From Rubrobacter tropicus (GTDB lineage: Bacteria > Actinomycetota > Rubrobacteria > Rubrobacterales > Rubrobacteraceae): a stretch of DNA of 64,000 nucleotides. Positions 1 to 8,072 of this stretch are shown here, piece after piece. The number at the start of each line of letters is the position of its first letter. Position 1 is the first letter of the stretch. The notes under the pieces are model-generated. The model worked only from the letters and a program-made list of their open reading frames with translations. It did not search any database and was not told the DNA's origin. Location: positions 62,001 to 126,000 of the forward strand of contig NZ_CP045119.1 in NCBI RefSeq assembly GCF_011492945.1. The letters are read 5' to 3'. The position numbers were made by a program, and so were the translations under genes.

Positions 1-1437
1 GACCTGACCTCGCGCAAGCTCGTGCCCGCTTTGTACGAGCTCGCCTCGCAGCGGCGGTTGCCGATGGAGATCGCGGTGGTCGGCCTCTCCCGGACGGAGA
101 TGAGCCACGAGGAGTTCCGCAAGAAGCTGCGCGAGACGCTGGAGGAGCACGTCTCGGGCGGGGTCAGCGACGACGTGTGGGATTCCTTCGCCGGCGGCAT
201 CTTCTACCTGCCGGGCGACTCGAAGAAGCCGGAGACCTACGAGGAGTTGAAGGGCTTCCTGAAGAAGCTGGACGAGGAGCGGGGGACGCAGGGGAACCGG
301 GCCTTCTACCTCTCCACCTCTCCTTCGCTCGTCCCAACCATCGTGGAGCGGCTCGGCGAGGCCGGGATGAACGAGGGGGAGAACGGCGGGTGGTCGCGGC
401 TCGTGATCGAGAAGCCTTTTGGGCGGGACCTCGGGAGCGCAAAAGAGTTGAACGAGGAGATCCGGCGCCACTTCGACGAGGGCCAGATCTACCGCATAGA
501 CCACTACCTCGGCAAGGAGACGGTCCAGAACATCCTTGCCCTGCGCTTCGCTAACGGGATCTTCGAGCCGATCTGGAACCAGCACTACGTGGACCACGTC
601 CAGATCACGGTCGCCGAGGACATAGGCGTCGGGACCCGCGGCGCCTTCTACGAGGAGGCCGGCGCCCTGCGCGACATCGTCCAGAACCACGTGATGCAGG
701 TCCTCTGCCTCACCGCGATGGAGCCGCCGGTGTCCTTCGACGCCGAATCGCTGCGCGAGGAGAAGGTGAAGGTCCTGAAAGCGGTCCGTCCCATCCCCGA
801 TGAGGAGGCTGACGACTACGCCGTGCGCGGCCAGTACACCCGCGGCTGGGTCTTCGGCGAGGAGGTGATCGGCTACCGCGAGGAAGAGAACGTGGACCCC
901 GACTCCGTCACCGAGACCTTCGTGGGCTTGAGGCTCTTCGTGGACAACTGGCGGTGGGCCGGGGTCCCGTTCTTTCTGCGGGCAGGGAAGAGGATGCCGA
1001 AGAAGGCGACGGAGGTCGCCATCCAGTTCCACTCCTCGCCCCACACGCCTTTCGCCCACGACGACACCGAGGGCCTGGAGCCGAACGTCCTCGTCGTCCG
1101 CGTCCAGCCGGAGGAGGGGTTGTCGCTGAAGATAGGCGCCAAGGTCCCCGGCTCCGGCTTCGAGGTGAGCTCCGTGAACATGGACCTCTTATACGGGACG
1201 GCGTTCCTAGAGGAGGCGCCCGACGCCTACCAGCGCCTGTTGCTCGACCTGATGCTAGGCGACCCCACGCTCTTTATCCGGGCCGACGAGGCGGAGGGGG
1301 CGTGGCGCATCCTCGACCCCGTGATGCGACACTGGGCGCGGAAGAAGGAGGTCTCTCCCTACCCGGCGGGGACCTGGGGGCCGGAGGACGCCGACGCGCT
1401 GCTCGAGCGGGACGGGCGGGAGTGGAGGAGGCCGTGA
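1..1437 (+). CDS. zwf: Glucose-6-phosphate 1-dehydrogenase (5' end outside window)
   Basis: Oxidises glucose 6-phosphate to 6-phosphogluconolactone with NADP+, the first step of the oxidative pentose phosphate pathway, in the cytosol. The frame is open from base 1 and already reads DLTSRKLVPALYELA, which is the N-terminal Rossmann region just after the usual GASGDL motif. Only about 20-30 residues are therefore missing, and the GTG at 22 is not the true start. The active-site motif RIDHYLGKE lies near bases 493-519 and the EKPFG motif near 409-423. The C-terminal domain is complete and ends at TGA 1435. It is followed by opcA and pgl in the usual actinobacterial order, although a short heptad repeat array sits in the zwf-opcA gap. 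Confidence 0.96.
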   Translation, partial: DLTSRKLVPALYELASQRRLPMEIAVVGLSRTEMSHEEFRKKLRETLEEHVSGGVSDDVWDSFAGGIFYLPGDSKKPETYEELKGFLKKLDEERGTQGNRAFYLSTSPSLVPTIVERLGEAGMNEGENGGWSRLVIEKPFGRDLGSAKELNEEIRRHFDEGQIYRIDHYLGKETVQNILALRFANGIFEPIWNQHYVDHVQITVAEDIGVGTRGAFYEEAGALRDIVQNHVMQVLCLTAMEPPVSFDAESLREEKVKVLKAVRPIPDEEADDYAVRGQYTRGWVFGEEVIGYREEENVDPDSVTETFVGLRLFVDNWRWAGVPFFLRAGKRMPKKATEVAIQFHSSPHTPFAHDDTEGLEPNVLVVRVQPEEGLSLKIGAKVPGSGFEVSSVNMDLLYGTAFLEEAPDAYQRLLLDLMLGDPTLFIRADEAEGAWRILDPVMRHWARKKEVSPYPAGTWGPEDADALLERDGREWRRP

Positions 1438-1442
1438 AGAAA

Positions 1443-1477
1443 GCTTTCAGCCTTCAGCTTTCGGCTTTCGGCGATGT
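1443..1477. repeat. Heptad repeat array between zwf and opcA
   Basis: Imperfect 7-bp units in tandem (GCTTTCA, GCCTTCA, GCTTTCG, GCTTTCG, GCGATGT). Same family as the arrays listed elsewhere in this window, but single-armed and inside an operon rather than at its end. Confidence 0.8.
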
Positions 1478-1531
1478 AGGGCGGAGCGGCCCGTGATCGG
1501 GGAGGCCAGGCAGTCGCCGGGCGGCGGGGCC

Positions 1532-2563
1532 ATGAGCGTCGCGGAGATAGAGCACGAGCTGGGAAAGCTGCGGGCCAACGACGACGGCACGCTCGCGCTC
1601 CGGTCCAGCGTCTTGAACCTGATCGTGGTGACCGACGAGGACTCGGCCCCGGACGTGACCCGCGCCGTCTCGAACCTGGCCGGCCGCCACCCGGCCCGTG
1701 CCATCGTCCTGATCTCCGACCCGGACGGCGAGAGGAACGTGGACGTCCGGATCTCCGCCTTCTGCAACGTTAGGGGCGGGGGCGCCCAGGTCTGCGCCGA
1801 GCAGATAACCGTCCACGCCGAAGGACCGCCAGCCAACCACCTCGAAAGCCTGGCCGGGCCGTTGCTCCTCCCCGACTTGCCCGTCTTTCTCTGGTATCCG
1901 GGCGCCTTCTCGCCCCTCTCCCCCGAGTTCGCCGCGATGGCGGACCTGGCCGACCGCGTGGTCGTGGACTCCGCGGCCCGCGAAGACCGAGAGGAGACCC
2001 TGCGCGAGATGGCGGCCATGGTGGGCGAGAAGGAGATGCCGGCCGTGGGCGACCTGCAGTGGGTGGGCCTCTCCCCCTGGCGCTCCCTGCTGGCCGACGC
2101 CTTCGGCTCTCCGGAGCGCTCGGACGAGTTGGAGAAGATAGAGAGCGTCGAGATCCTATACGCCCCCGGCGGCGAGTGCCGCGCCCTGCTCCTGCTTGGC
2201 TGGCTCGCCTCGACCCTCGGATGGAGCCCCGAGAACGCGACCCGCGACGGGAGCCACCGCCGGGTGGAGTTCTCCGGCCCGTCCGGGAAAGTCTCCGCAG
2301 AGCTCTCTCCCGATTCTCCCGACGCCAGGCTCAGGCGCGTCCGGCTCCGCTCGCCCGGCTACAGCTTCCAGGTCTCGCGCCACCGCGAACGCGCCGAAGT
2401 CCGCACCACCGTCCTGCGCGGCGAGGATCTTGCCGCGGAGCGGACCGTCCGCCTCGGCTCGTTCGACCTCGGCGTCCTGGTCGGGGAAGAGCTCCGCTAC
2501 CGCGGTTGCGACGAGGCCTACGAAGCCGCCCTCCGCACGGCCGTCGAGGTACTGGACCTGTGA
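1532..2563 (+). CDS. opcA: Glucose-6-phosphate dehydrogenase assembly protein OpcA
   Basis: OpcA supports assembly or activity of glucose-6-phosphate dehydrogenase in cyanobacteria and actinobacteria. The product (about 343 residues) has the family's length and sits directly behind zwf. It includes the conserved central part reading LPDLPVFLWYPG, which I recognise from the family. The frame is also open from a GTG at 1493; I prefer the ATG at 1532 (MSVAEIEHELGKL) because the family begins near this point. Neither start has a strong ribosome binding site. The stop overlaps the pgl start (GTGA at 2560), indicating translational coupling. Confidence 0.9.
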   Translation: MSVAEIEHELGKLRANDDGTLALRSSVLNLIVVTDEDSAPDVTRAVSNLAGRHPARAIVLISDPDGERNVDVRISAFCNVRGGGAQVCAEQITVHAEGPPANHLESLAGPLLLPDLPVFLWYPGAFSPLSPEFAAMADLADRVVVDSAAREDREETLREMAAMVGEKEMPAVGDLQWVGLSPWRSLLADAFGSPERSDELEKIESVEILYAPGGECRALLLLGWLASTLGWSPENATRDGSHRRVEFSGPSGKVSAELSPDSPDARLRRVRLRSPGYSFQVSRHRERAEVRTTVLRGEDLAAERTVRLGSFDLGVLVGEELRYRGCDEAYEAALRTAVEVLDL

Positions 2564-3276
2564 GCGTCAAGGTCTTTGATACCCCAGAAGACCTCGCCGC
2601 CGCCGCCGCCGGCGCCTTCGCGGAGAAGGCGGCCGAAGCGATAGCGCGGCGCGGGCGCTTCGCCGTCGCCCTCGCCGGCGGCTCGACCCCGAGGAGCACG
2701 TACGAGATCCTGGCCCGCGATTACGCGGGCGCCGTGGATTGGCCCCGCGTCCACGTCTTTTTCGGCGACGAGCGGACCGTGCCCCCTGACCACGAGGACT
2801 CCAACTACCGGACGGCCAGGGAGGCGCTCCTCGACCACGTCCCCGTGGGCTCCGTCCACCCCATGCGCGGAGAGCTGCCCCCGGAAGAAGCAGCCGCCCT
2901 CTACGTGCGGGACCTGCGAACTTTCTTCGAAGAAGAACTGCCGGCCTTCGACCTCATCATGCTCGGCATAGGGGGCGACGGCCACACGGCCAGCCTCTTC
3001 CCGGAGACCTCCGCGCTCGGAGTGACCGACCGCATGGTCGTCGCCAATCCCGTGCCCAAGCTCGACACCACCCGCATCACGCTGACGGCGCCGGTCCTGA
3101 ACGCGGCGCGGGAGGTCTTATTCCTCGTCGCCGGGGAGGGCAAGGCAGAGGCCCTGAAGGAGATCCTGGAAGGCGACGCCGACCCGCGCGAGTACCCGGC
3201 GAAACTCGTCCAACCCCCCGGCGGACCAGGGTGGATGGCAGACCGCGCGGCGGCGAGCCGTATTAAAGAATCTTAA
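2560..3276 (+). CDS. pgl: 6-phosphogluconolactonase
   Basis: Hydrolyses 6-phosphogluconolactone to 6-phosphogluconate, the second step of the oxidative pentose phosphate pathway. The 238-residue length is typical. Family motifs are visible: ALAGGSTPRSTYE near residues 38-50, the FFGDER strand-loop near 66-72, and MLGIGGDGHTASLFP in the middle. The frame is open far upstream (to 2059), but that part is a shadow of opcA. The GTG at 2560 overlaps the opcA stop and begins with the expected short N-terminus. It completes a zwf-opcA-pgl operon. Confidence 0.94.
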   Translation: MSVKVFDTPEDLAAAAAGAFAEKAAEAIARRGRFAVALAGGSTPRSTYEILARDYAGAVDWPRVHVFFGDERTVPPDHEDSNYRTAREALLDHVPVGSVHPMRGELPPEEAAALYVRDLRTFFEEELPAFDLIMLGIGGDGHTASLFPETSALGVTDRMVVANPVPKLDTTRITLTAPVLNAAREVLFLVAGEGKAEALKEILEGDADPREYPAKLVQPPGGPGWMADRAAASRIKES

Positions 3277-3358
3277 AAATCGTAACAAAAGGTTTACATC
3301 CGTGTAGGACCGGGTAGCCTTTCGGGGACGTGAAAGCGACCTCTCAGGAGGTACACAA
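3277..3358 (+). promoter_or_regulatory. AT-rich promoter and leader of the secreted protein gene, with strong RBS
   Basis: After pgl the sequence turns AT-rich (3266-3297), a likely promoter region. A possible -35/-10 pair is GGTTTAC near 3291 and TAGCCT near 3315. A perfect AGGAGGT at 3346-3352 lies 6 bases before the GTG at 3359 and fixes that start. Confidence 0.45.
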
Positions 3359-3910
3359 GTGAAGAGCGAAGCTAGCTTCGCGCTGCCCGCGCGTGCCCTG
3401 GCGTTTCTGCTGGCGGCCGTGCTGATGGCGGTGACCCTGTTCGCGAGCGCGACGAGCGCCCAGGCCGCGAAGCCGGGTAGTGGTACGGGCTCCCTGCCTG
3501 TCAGCGGCACGCTGGCCGACGGCGGCACGTTCGAGGGTACGATCTCGAACCTGGATGCCTCGACCAACGGCGCGGGCGACCTGGTCGTCAGCGGTGTCCT
3601 CAACGGCACGGCCACCGACGCGGCCGGGGATGCCACCCGGATCACCGACCAGGCGTTCACGACCACCGCGGCCCTGCAGCCGGGCGGCGCGTGCGACATA
3701 CTGTTCCTGGACATCGGGCCGATCTTCCTCGACCTGCTGGGTCTGCAGGTGGATCTCTCGCAAATCACGCTCGACATCAACGCCGTTCCGGGCGCCGGTA
3801 ACCTGCTCGGCAACCTGCTCTGCGCGATCACCGGCCTGCTCGACAACCCGGGCAACCCGACAAACGCCATCGCCGGCCTGCTGGATAGGGTCTTCGCCCT
3901 TCTCGGCTAG
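3359..3910 (+). CDS. Secreted protein of unknown function
   Basis: I do not recognise the family. The 183-residue product has a clear Sec signal peptide: a hydrophobic run at about residues 12-32 followed by an SAQA-type cleavage site near 36. The mature part is Gly/Thr/Asp-rich and looks beta-structured in its first half (repeated SGTL-, SGVLNGTATDAAG-like strands). The second half is rich in Leu/Ile with GNLLGNLLCAITGLLDNPG. Two cysteines (near 117 and 160) could form a disulfide after export. It has its own promoter region, a near-perfect RBS and a strong terminator, so it is a monocistronic and probably well-expressed gene. Confidence 0.8.
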   Translation: MKSEASFALPARALAFLLAAVLMAVTLFASATSAQAAKPGSGTGSLPVSGTLADGGTFEGTISNLDASTNGAGDLVVSGVLNGTATDAAGDATRITDQAFTTTAALQPGGACDILFLDIGPIFLDLLGLQVDLSQITLDINAVPGAGNLLGNLLCAITGLLDNPGNPTNAIAGLLDRVFALLG

Positions 3911-3934
3911 GACGGCCTCGTAAGGCTCAAAGAC

Positions 3935-3966
3935 AGAGGCGGGGGATTCTTTCCCCGCCTCTTTTC
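3935..3966 (+). terminator. Intrinsic terminator after the secreted protein gene
   Basis: Perfect 10-bp stem AGAGGCGGGG / CCCCGCCTCT (3935-3944 with 3953-3962) with an 8-base loop, followed by a TTTT run at 3962-3965. This is the most classical rho-independent terminator in the window. Confidence 0.88.
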
Positions 3967-4274
3967 GTACGCCGCCATCCGGGAGGGGACCGTAACGAAC
4001 CGGCATGGTGCCGGGTCATAAGGTGGCGGGCCGGTTGACGTGAAAGCAGCTGAAGAACGAAAAGTCGCAGCTCTGCCGGCCCGCCTTGCACATTTTACGC
4101 ATATAACGTCTGGTGTGGATCACCCGTTTGGGCTAGATATGGGCAAAATTTGCTTCCTCGTGGGCACGGGGTGGTCTACGGGGGATCAGCGCCCCGCGAA
4201 CCGCAAGTTCGACTATCGGGCTTCGGTCGCTAATCGGGACGGTGAGCCGATAGCCGAACGCGGAGAGGGTGTTC
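3967..4274. other. Intergenic region between convergent genes
   Basis: About 310 bases between the terminator at 3966 and the end of the minus-strand epimerase. It is somewhat more AT-rich than its surroundings around 4090-4150. A frame is open on the plus strand from 4040 to 4291, but it overlaps the epimerase end, has no RBS and no recognisable protein character. No RNA gene or repeat seen. Confidence 0.5.
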
Positions 4275-5321
4275 CTAGAAGAACCGTTTGAGCAGGCCGA
4301 TGGCGCCCTGCTTCCACGGCACCCGGTGGGAGACGCCCGAGGCGTTCTCGAACTGCTTGAGGTTCGCCAGGTACCAGCGGAAGTTGCGGAGCAGGGCCTC
4401 CTTGTTGGAGAACTTGGGGGCGTAGCCGAGCTGCGCTTGCGCCTTCTCGATCGAGACGAAGGAGTCCTTGGAGGCGGTCTCGTAGACCCACTTGTAGAGG
4501 GGGGAAACGCCCAGCTTGTCGAGGACGCGGAGGCCGACGATGGCGGGGGCTGCGGGGAAGCCCCGGATCTTCTTTCCGTGTCCGGCCTCGTCGAGGACCG
4601 CCTGGTAGTCCTCCTTCATGGTGGTGAACTCGGCGGCACCGATGTTGAAGGTGTCGTCCACCTGCTCTTCCGGGAGGGTGAGGGTGAGGGCTATGGCGTC
4701 GCAGAGGTCCTCGACGTCAAGGAGCTGGTAGCGGTTGTTGCCCGAGCCGATCATCGGGAAGTCGTGCCCCGTGTGCGCCCAGTCGTAGAAGAGGGCGAAG
4801 ACCCCGAGCCGCTCCGGTCCGACAAAGGACTTGGGGCGGATGATCGGGACCGTCAGGCCCCTGGCGCGGTACTCCAGGCAGACCATCTCGGCCTGGATCT
4901 TGGCCTGCCCGTAAGGACCCACGCCCTCCAGCTTGTCCGTCTCGTAGAGGGGATGGTGGTCCGGTATCCCGTAGACGGCCGTCGAGGAGACGTGGACGAA
5001 GCGCTTCACGCCGTGGCGTAAAGCGGCGTCCAGCATGTTGCGGGTGCCTTCGACGTCCGTCGTGTAGATGTCCTCTGCCGAGTAGAGGGGGAGGGCGGCG
5101 GCCGTGTGGACCACGAAGTCCGCGCCCTCGACGGCGCGGTCCACGAACGCCCTGTCCCTGATGTCGCCGGTTAGCTCCTCGACCTGGCCGCGTTCCGGGT
5201 AGTCGAAAGGTTCGAGGTCGAGGGAGGCCACCTCGTAGCCGCGGGAGAGCAAGTGTCTCGCGAGGTTGATACCGAGAAACCCGGCCCCGCCGGTGATAAG
5301 CACTTTCCCCTGTCGTTCCAT
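4275..5321 (-). CDS. NAD-dependent epimerase/dehydratase (extended SDR)
   Basis: An extended short-chain dehydrogenase of the UDP-sugar epimerase type, about 348 residues. The N-terminus has the Rossmann motif GGAGFLGINLARHLL. Next come DLTGD-type cofactor contacts, then the catalytic YxxxK as PYGQAKIQAE near residue 145. The C-terminal substrate domain includes the RYQLLDVEDL segment. The frame opens at 5390, but the ATG at 5321 is preceded on the minus strand by AAGGAG at 8 bases and begins exactly at the Rossmann fold, so it is chosen. The substrate cannot be read from sequence; a nucleotide sugar is likely. It stands alone, convergent with the secreted protein gene. Confidence 0.85.
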   Translation of the reverse strand: MERQGKVLITGGAGFLGINLARHLLSRGYEVASLDLEPFDYPERGQVEELTGDIRDRAFVDRAVEGADFVVHTAAALPLYSAEDIYTTDVEGTRNMLDAALRHGVKRFVHVSSTAVYGIPDHHPLYETDKLEGVGPYGQAKIQAEMVCLEYRARGLTVPIIRPKSFVGPERLGVFALFYDWAHTGHDFPMIGSGNNRYQLLDVEDLCDAIALTLTLPEEQVDDTFNIGAAEFTTMKEDYQAVLDEAGHGKKIRGFPAAPAIVGLRVLDKLGVSPLYKWVYETASKDSFVSIEKAQAQLGYAPKFSNKEALLRNFRWYLANLKQFENASGVSHRVPWKQGAIGLLKRFF

Positions 5322-5480
5322 AAGAATAGCTCCTTCGGATAAAAGGCGGAGTGGGCCGCGCCGGCCCCTAAACGGCGCGCATTGTAGCACGCGACGCCCC
5401 CGGCTTCGGCCCGGGAGACGGACCGGTCACGACATCCCCTTGCGGATTGTTGTAAAACACGATCCGGAAAGCAGAGACGC

Positions 5481-6257
5481 GTGGGCTTTTGCGGGTTGGC
5501 CGCACGCCCCGGAGGGAGGCATCCACTGTCCGGTACAGGCGGAGGTAACGAGCAGGGACGGGGGGCCGGGCGGCTGTGGCCGCTCTTCGTGGGGCTGCCC
5601 CTGATCGCGCTTCTGGCAGTCGGCGCTATCGTGCTGTCGGGAGGCGGTGGGGAGGACCCTCAGGCGGCATCGGACGACCGGCGACAGGCCCAGAAGGAGC
5701 CCGCCGGCGAAGGCCGGACCGCAAAGCTCGGGACCCCCACGCTCGGGTCCGCGGACGCGCCTGTGGTCCTTACCGAGTACTCGGACTATCAGTGACCGTT
5801 CTGCGGCAAGTTCGCCCGTGAGGTGGAACCGGAACTGTACGAAAAGTACGTGAAGAGCGGGACGTTGAGGCTGGAGTGGAAAGACTTTCCCTACCAGGGT
5901 CGGGAGTCCGTGGACGCGGCCATCGCCGCCAGGGCCGCCCAGGCCCAGGGAAAGTTCTGGGAGTACCACGACCTCGTGTACGAGAACCAGTCCTCGGGCA
6001 ACAGCGGCGGCTACAACGACGAGAGCCTCACCGCGCTCGCCGAGGAAGCCGGCCTCGACACGCGGAGGTTCGAGGAAGACTTGAAGAGCGCCCGCTACGA
6101 GGGCGTGGTCCAGGCCGACTTCGAGGAGGGACAGGGGCTCGGCATCAGCGGCACGCCCACGTTCTTTATAAACGGCAAGGTGCTAGTCGGCCTGCAGCCG
6201 CTGGAGACTTTCGAGCGGGCTATAGAAGAGGCCGAGAGGGAGGCCGAGGGTGGTTGA
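5481..6257 (+). CDS. DsbA-like thiol-disulfide oxidoreductase with in-frame TGA (probable selenocysteine) at the active site
   Basis: The frame runs from 5481 to 6257 with one interruption, TGA at 5793-5795. Upstream it encodes an N-terminal membrane anchor (WPLFVGLPLIALLAVGAIVL), a hydrophilic linker, and the family sequence VVLTEYSDYQ. Immediately after the TGA it continues PFCGKFAREVEPEL. In DsbA-family thioredoxin proteins this position is the first Cys of C-P-F-C, so reading TGA as selenocysteine restores a U-P-F-C active site. The rest of the domain is intact, with a helical insertion and the cis-Pro region GISGTPTFFINGK near 6142-6180. The total is about 258 residues. The start is uncertain: GTG 5481 has a weak RBS and TTG 5496 is an alternative. 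The next gene, a CcdA-like carrier, overlaps its end. A nonsense mutation or sequencing error is the alternative. Confidence 0.8.
5796..5832 (+). promoter_or_regulatory. Candidate bacterial SECIS hairpin directly after the TGA
   Basis: Two overlapping stem-loops can be drawn just downstream of TGA 5793. (a) CCGTTC (5796-5801) pairs with GAAC-C-GG (5826-5832), enclosing GGC/GCC (5805-5807 with 5814-5816) and the loop AAGTTC with a central GT. (b) TTCGCC (5811-5816) pairs with GGT-G-GAA (5822-5828) around the loop CGTGA. Both put GU in the apical loop, as in known bacterial SECIS elements. Drawn by eye; not folded. Confidence 0.45.
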
Positions 6258-7113
6258 GGTCTCCCTCCTCGCCTCTTTCCTTGGGGGACTTCTCTCGCTC
6301 TTGAGTCCTTGCAGCGCCTTGCTGTTGCCGGCGTTCTTCGCCTACGCCTTCCAGTCGCGCTTCGAGCTGGTGTGGAGGACCGGGGTCTTCTTCTGGGGGC
6401 TCGTGGTTACGCTCGTCCCTTTGGGTATGGGACTCGCGGCCGTAAGCCGGCTCGTCTACGGTTACAGGGGGACCCTGATCCTGGTCTCGGGGCTTATCAT
6501 CATCGCCCTCGGCATACTCCAGATAGCGGGCCGCGGCTTCTCGTTCGTGCCTTCCCGGTTCGGAGGGGCCCACGGCGACTCCGTCATCTCCACCTTCGCC
6601 CTCGGGGCGGTCTACGGCTTCGCCGGCTTCTGCTCCGGGCCCATCCTTGGCGCGGTCCTTACCGTCGCCGCCTCATCCGGCTCGCCCATCTACGGCGCCG
6701 GGCTGCTCGCCACCTACGCGGCCGGCATGGCCGCCCCTCTGTTCGGGATAGCGCTTCTCTGGGACCGCTTCGACCTCGGGCGTCGCCGCTGGCTGCGGGG
6801 ACGCGAGATAACGCTGCCGGGCGGGGTGGGCGTACACTCCACCAACCTCGTCTCCGGCGTCATGTTCATCCTGCTGGGGACCCTCTTTATAGCGTTTCAG
6901 GGGACTTCGGCGCTCGAAGGCTTCTACGCCGCCAACGGCGCCACCGACCTCGCCTTCGCCGCGGAGCGCTGGGTGAACGGCCTCGCCGAGAGCATACCCC
7001 TCGCGGTGATGCTGGCCCTCGCCGCCATACTCTTTGCCGCGGTCGTGCTCTACAAGGCCTTGCGCCGCCTGCCCCGCCGGGGCAAGAAGCGCCCCGCTGA
7101 TCACAAAGGGTAG
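6250..7113 (+). CDS. CcdA/DsbD-family membrane thiol electron carrier
   Basis: A polytopic membrane protein of 287 residues that carries reducing equivalents across the membrane to extracytoplasmic thiol proteins. The N-terminal segment has the family's Pro-Cys signature (LLSLLSPCSALLLPAFFAYA). The second functional Cys lies in the repeat half (YGFAGFCSGPILGAVLT near residues 117-133), the two positions expected of the CcdA redox pair. Six or more hydrophobic segments are visible, and the C-terminus is Arg/Lys-rich. The GTG start at 6250 overlaps the stop of the DsbA-like gene, so the two are translationally coupled. This predicts that the carrier keeps the U-x-x-C protein reduced. Confidence 0.85.
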   Translation: MVEVSLLASFLGGLLSLLSPCSALLLPAFFAYAFQSRFELVWRTGVFFWGLVVTLVPLGMGLAAVSRLVYGYRGTLILVSGLIIIALGILQIAGRGFSFVPSRFGGAHGDSVISTFALGAVYGFAGFCSGPILGAVLTVAASSGSPIYGAGLLATYAAGMAAPLFGIALLWDRFDLGRRRWLRGREITLPGGVGVHSTNLVSGVMFILLGTLFIAFQGTSALEGFYAANGATDLAFAAERWVNGLAESIPLAVMLALAAILFAAVVLYKALRRLPRRGKKRPADHKG

Positions 7114-7117
7114 GGAT

Positions 7118-7870
7118 TTGGACCTCCTGTTGCCTGGGCGCTTCCGGGACCCGGTGACGGCCTCGGGCTACTTTCGGACCGTCTTCGAGCAAGTCGCAGC
7201 CGGAGAGAGGCCCGCAACCGTCTCGATCACGCCCTCCACCCGCCACGTCGGCGTCACCCGCCGCGACACGTTCAGGCCCGGCTTCGAGAGCGCCGTGAAG
7301 GCGGCCAACGACGACGGGTACCCAGTCCTGGTAAGGTCCTCCGGCGGCGGCGCCACGGCCGCGGACGCGGGAACGTTCGGATTCTCCATAATCCGCCCGG
7401 CGCAAGAAGAGGTGGGCCGCGGCATCGGAGAACGTTACGACGAGGCGGCGGCGCTGGTCCTCGGCGCGTTCTCGCGCGTGGGGCTGCGAGACGCCGAGGT
7501 CGGCGAAGTGCGAGACGAGTTCTGCCCCGGCGACCACAGCATCCGCGTCGGCGGGTGGGAGGGCGGCATGAAGCTCTGCGGCATCGCCCAGCGGGTGACG
7601 CGCAGGGCGACGAGCGTCGGCGGCATCGTGCTGGTAGAGGGAGAAGAAGAGCTCGCCCGGGTCCTCGCGAAGTTCTACGGCGCCCTCGGTCTACCCTTCC
7701 GTCCAGAGAGCGTCGGCAGCGCCCGCCGCGCCGGAAACGGGGCCCCCGTCGAAGACTTCCTCGAAGCCTTCGCCGCCGAAGCCGAGGCCCGCTACGGGGC
7801 CGAGCGCGTTCCCCTCGACGACGAGACGCTCGCGTTGGCCCGGCAAAACGGGGCCGCGCACCTGGCCTGA
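7118..7870 (+). CDS. Lipoate-protein ligase A / octanoyltransferase family protein
   Basis: A biotin/lipoate A/B ligase-fold protein of about 250 residues, which would attach lipoate or octanoate to lipoyl domains. It shows the family's RSSGGGAT motif near residues 72-79 and the later KLCGIAQRVTR segment, which carries the lysine that contacts lipoyl-AMP. The frame extends upstream to 7034 inside the previous gene. TTG 7118, four bases after that gene's stop, gives a sensible N-terminus (LDLLLPGRFRDPV). Ligase and octanoyltransferase (LipM-type) activities cannot be told apart here. Co-transcription with the redox pair is likely from the spacing. Confidence 0.78.
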   Translation: MDLLLPGRFRDPVTASGYFRTVFEQVAAGERPATVSITPSTRHVGVTRRDTFRPGFESAVKAANDDGYPVLVRSSGGGATAADAGTFGFSIIRPAQEEVGRGIGERYDEAAALVLGAFSRVGLRDAEVGEVRDEFCPGDHSIRVGGWEGGMKLCGIAQRVTRRATSVGGIVLVEGEEELARVLAKFYGALGLPFRPESVGSARRAGNGAPVEDFLEAFAAEAEARYGAERVPLDDETLALARQNGAAHLA

Positions 7871-8072
7871 GCCAGGGTACCAGCGGTGCGATCCTGGCCC
7901 CGGTGGCTAACAATCTTTAGCCGTTTCCCTATAGATTCCGCCCCGCCGGTTGGCGACAATGCGGGTGGCCTACGCCCTGGAGCAGATACCCGAAAGCGCA
8001 GCCGGAAACCGTGTTTGCGGGCCCGGTAGGGTCCGAGAGGGGTGTAGTCATGGGCAGAGGAGGGGGCAAGTA

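Noticed and set aside
4040-4291. 83-codon plus-strand frame between convergent genes
   Set aside because: No RBS, no recognisable protein features, and it overlaps the end of the epimerase gene.
5481-5823. Pseudogene or frameshift explanation for the split DsbA-like gene
   Set aside because: Both halves are in the same frame, there is no other lesion, and the stop replaces precisely the redox Cys codon. Kept as an alternative, but selenocysteine is the better reading.
7871-8072. Riboswitch in the leader of the RTX/propeptide gene
   Set aside because: The leader has some pairing and a CCCGAAAGCG-type stretch, but I could not fit it to c-di-GMP, c-di-AMP, cobalamin or M-box consensus features.
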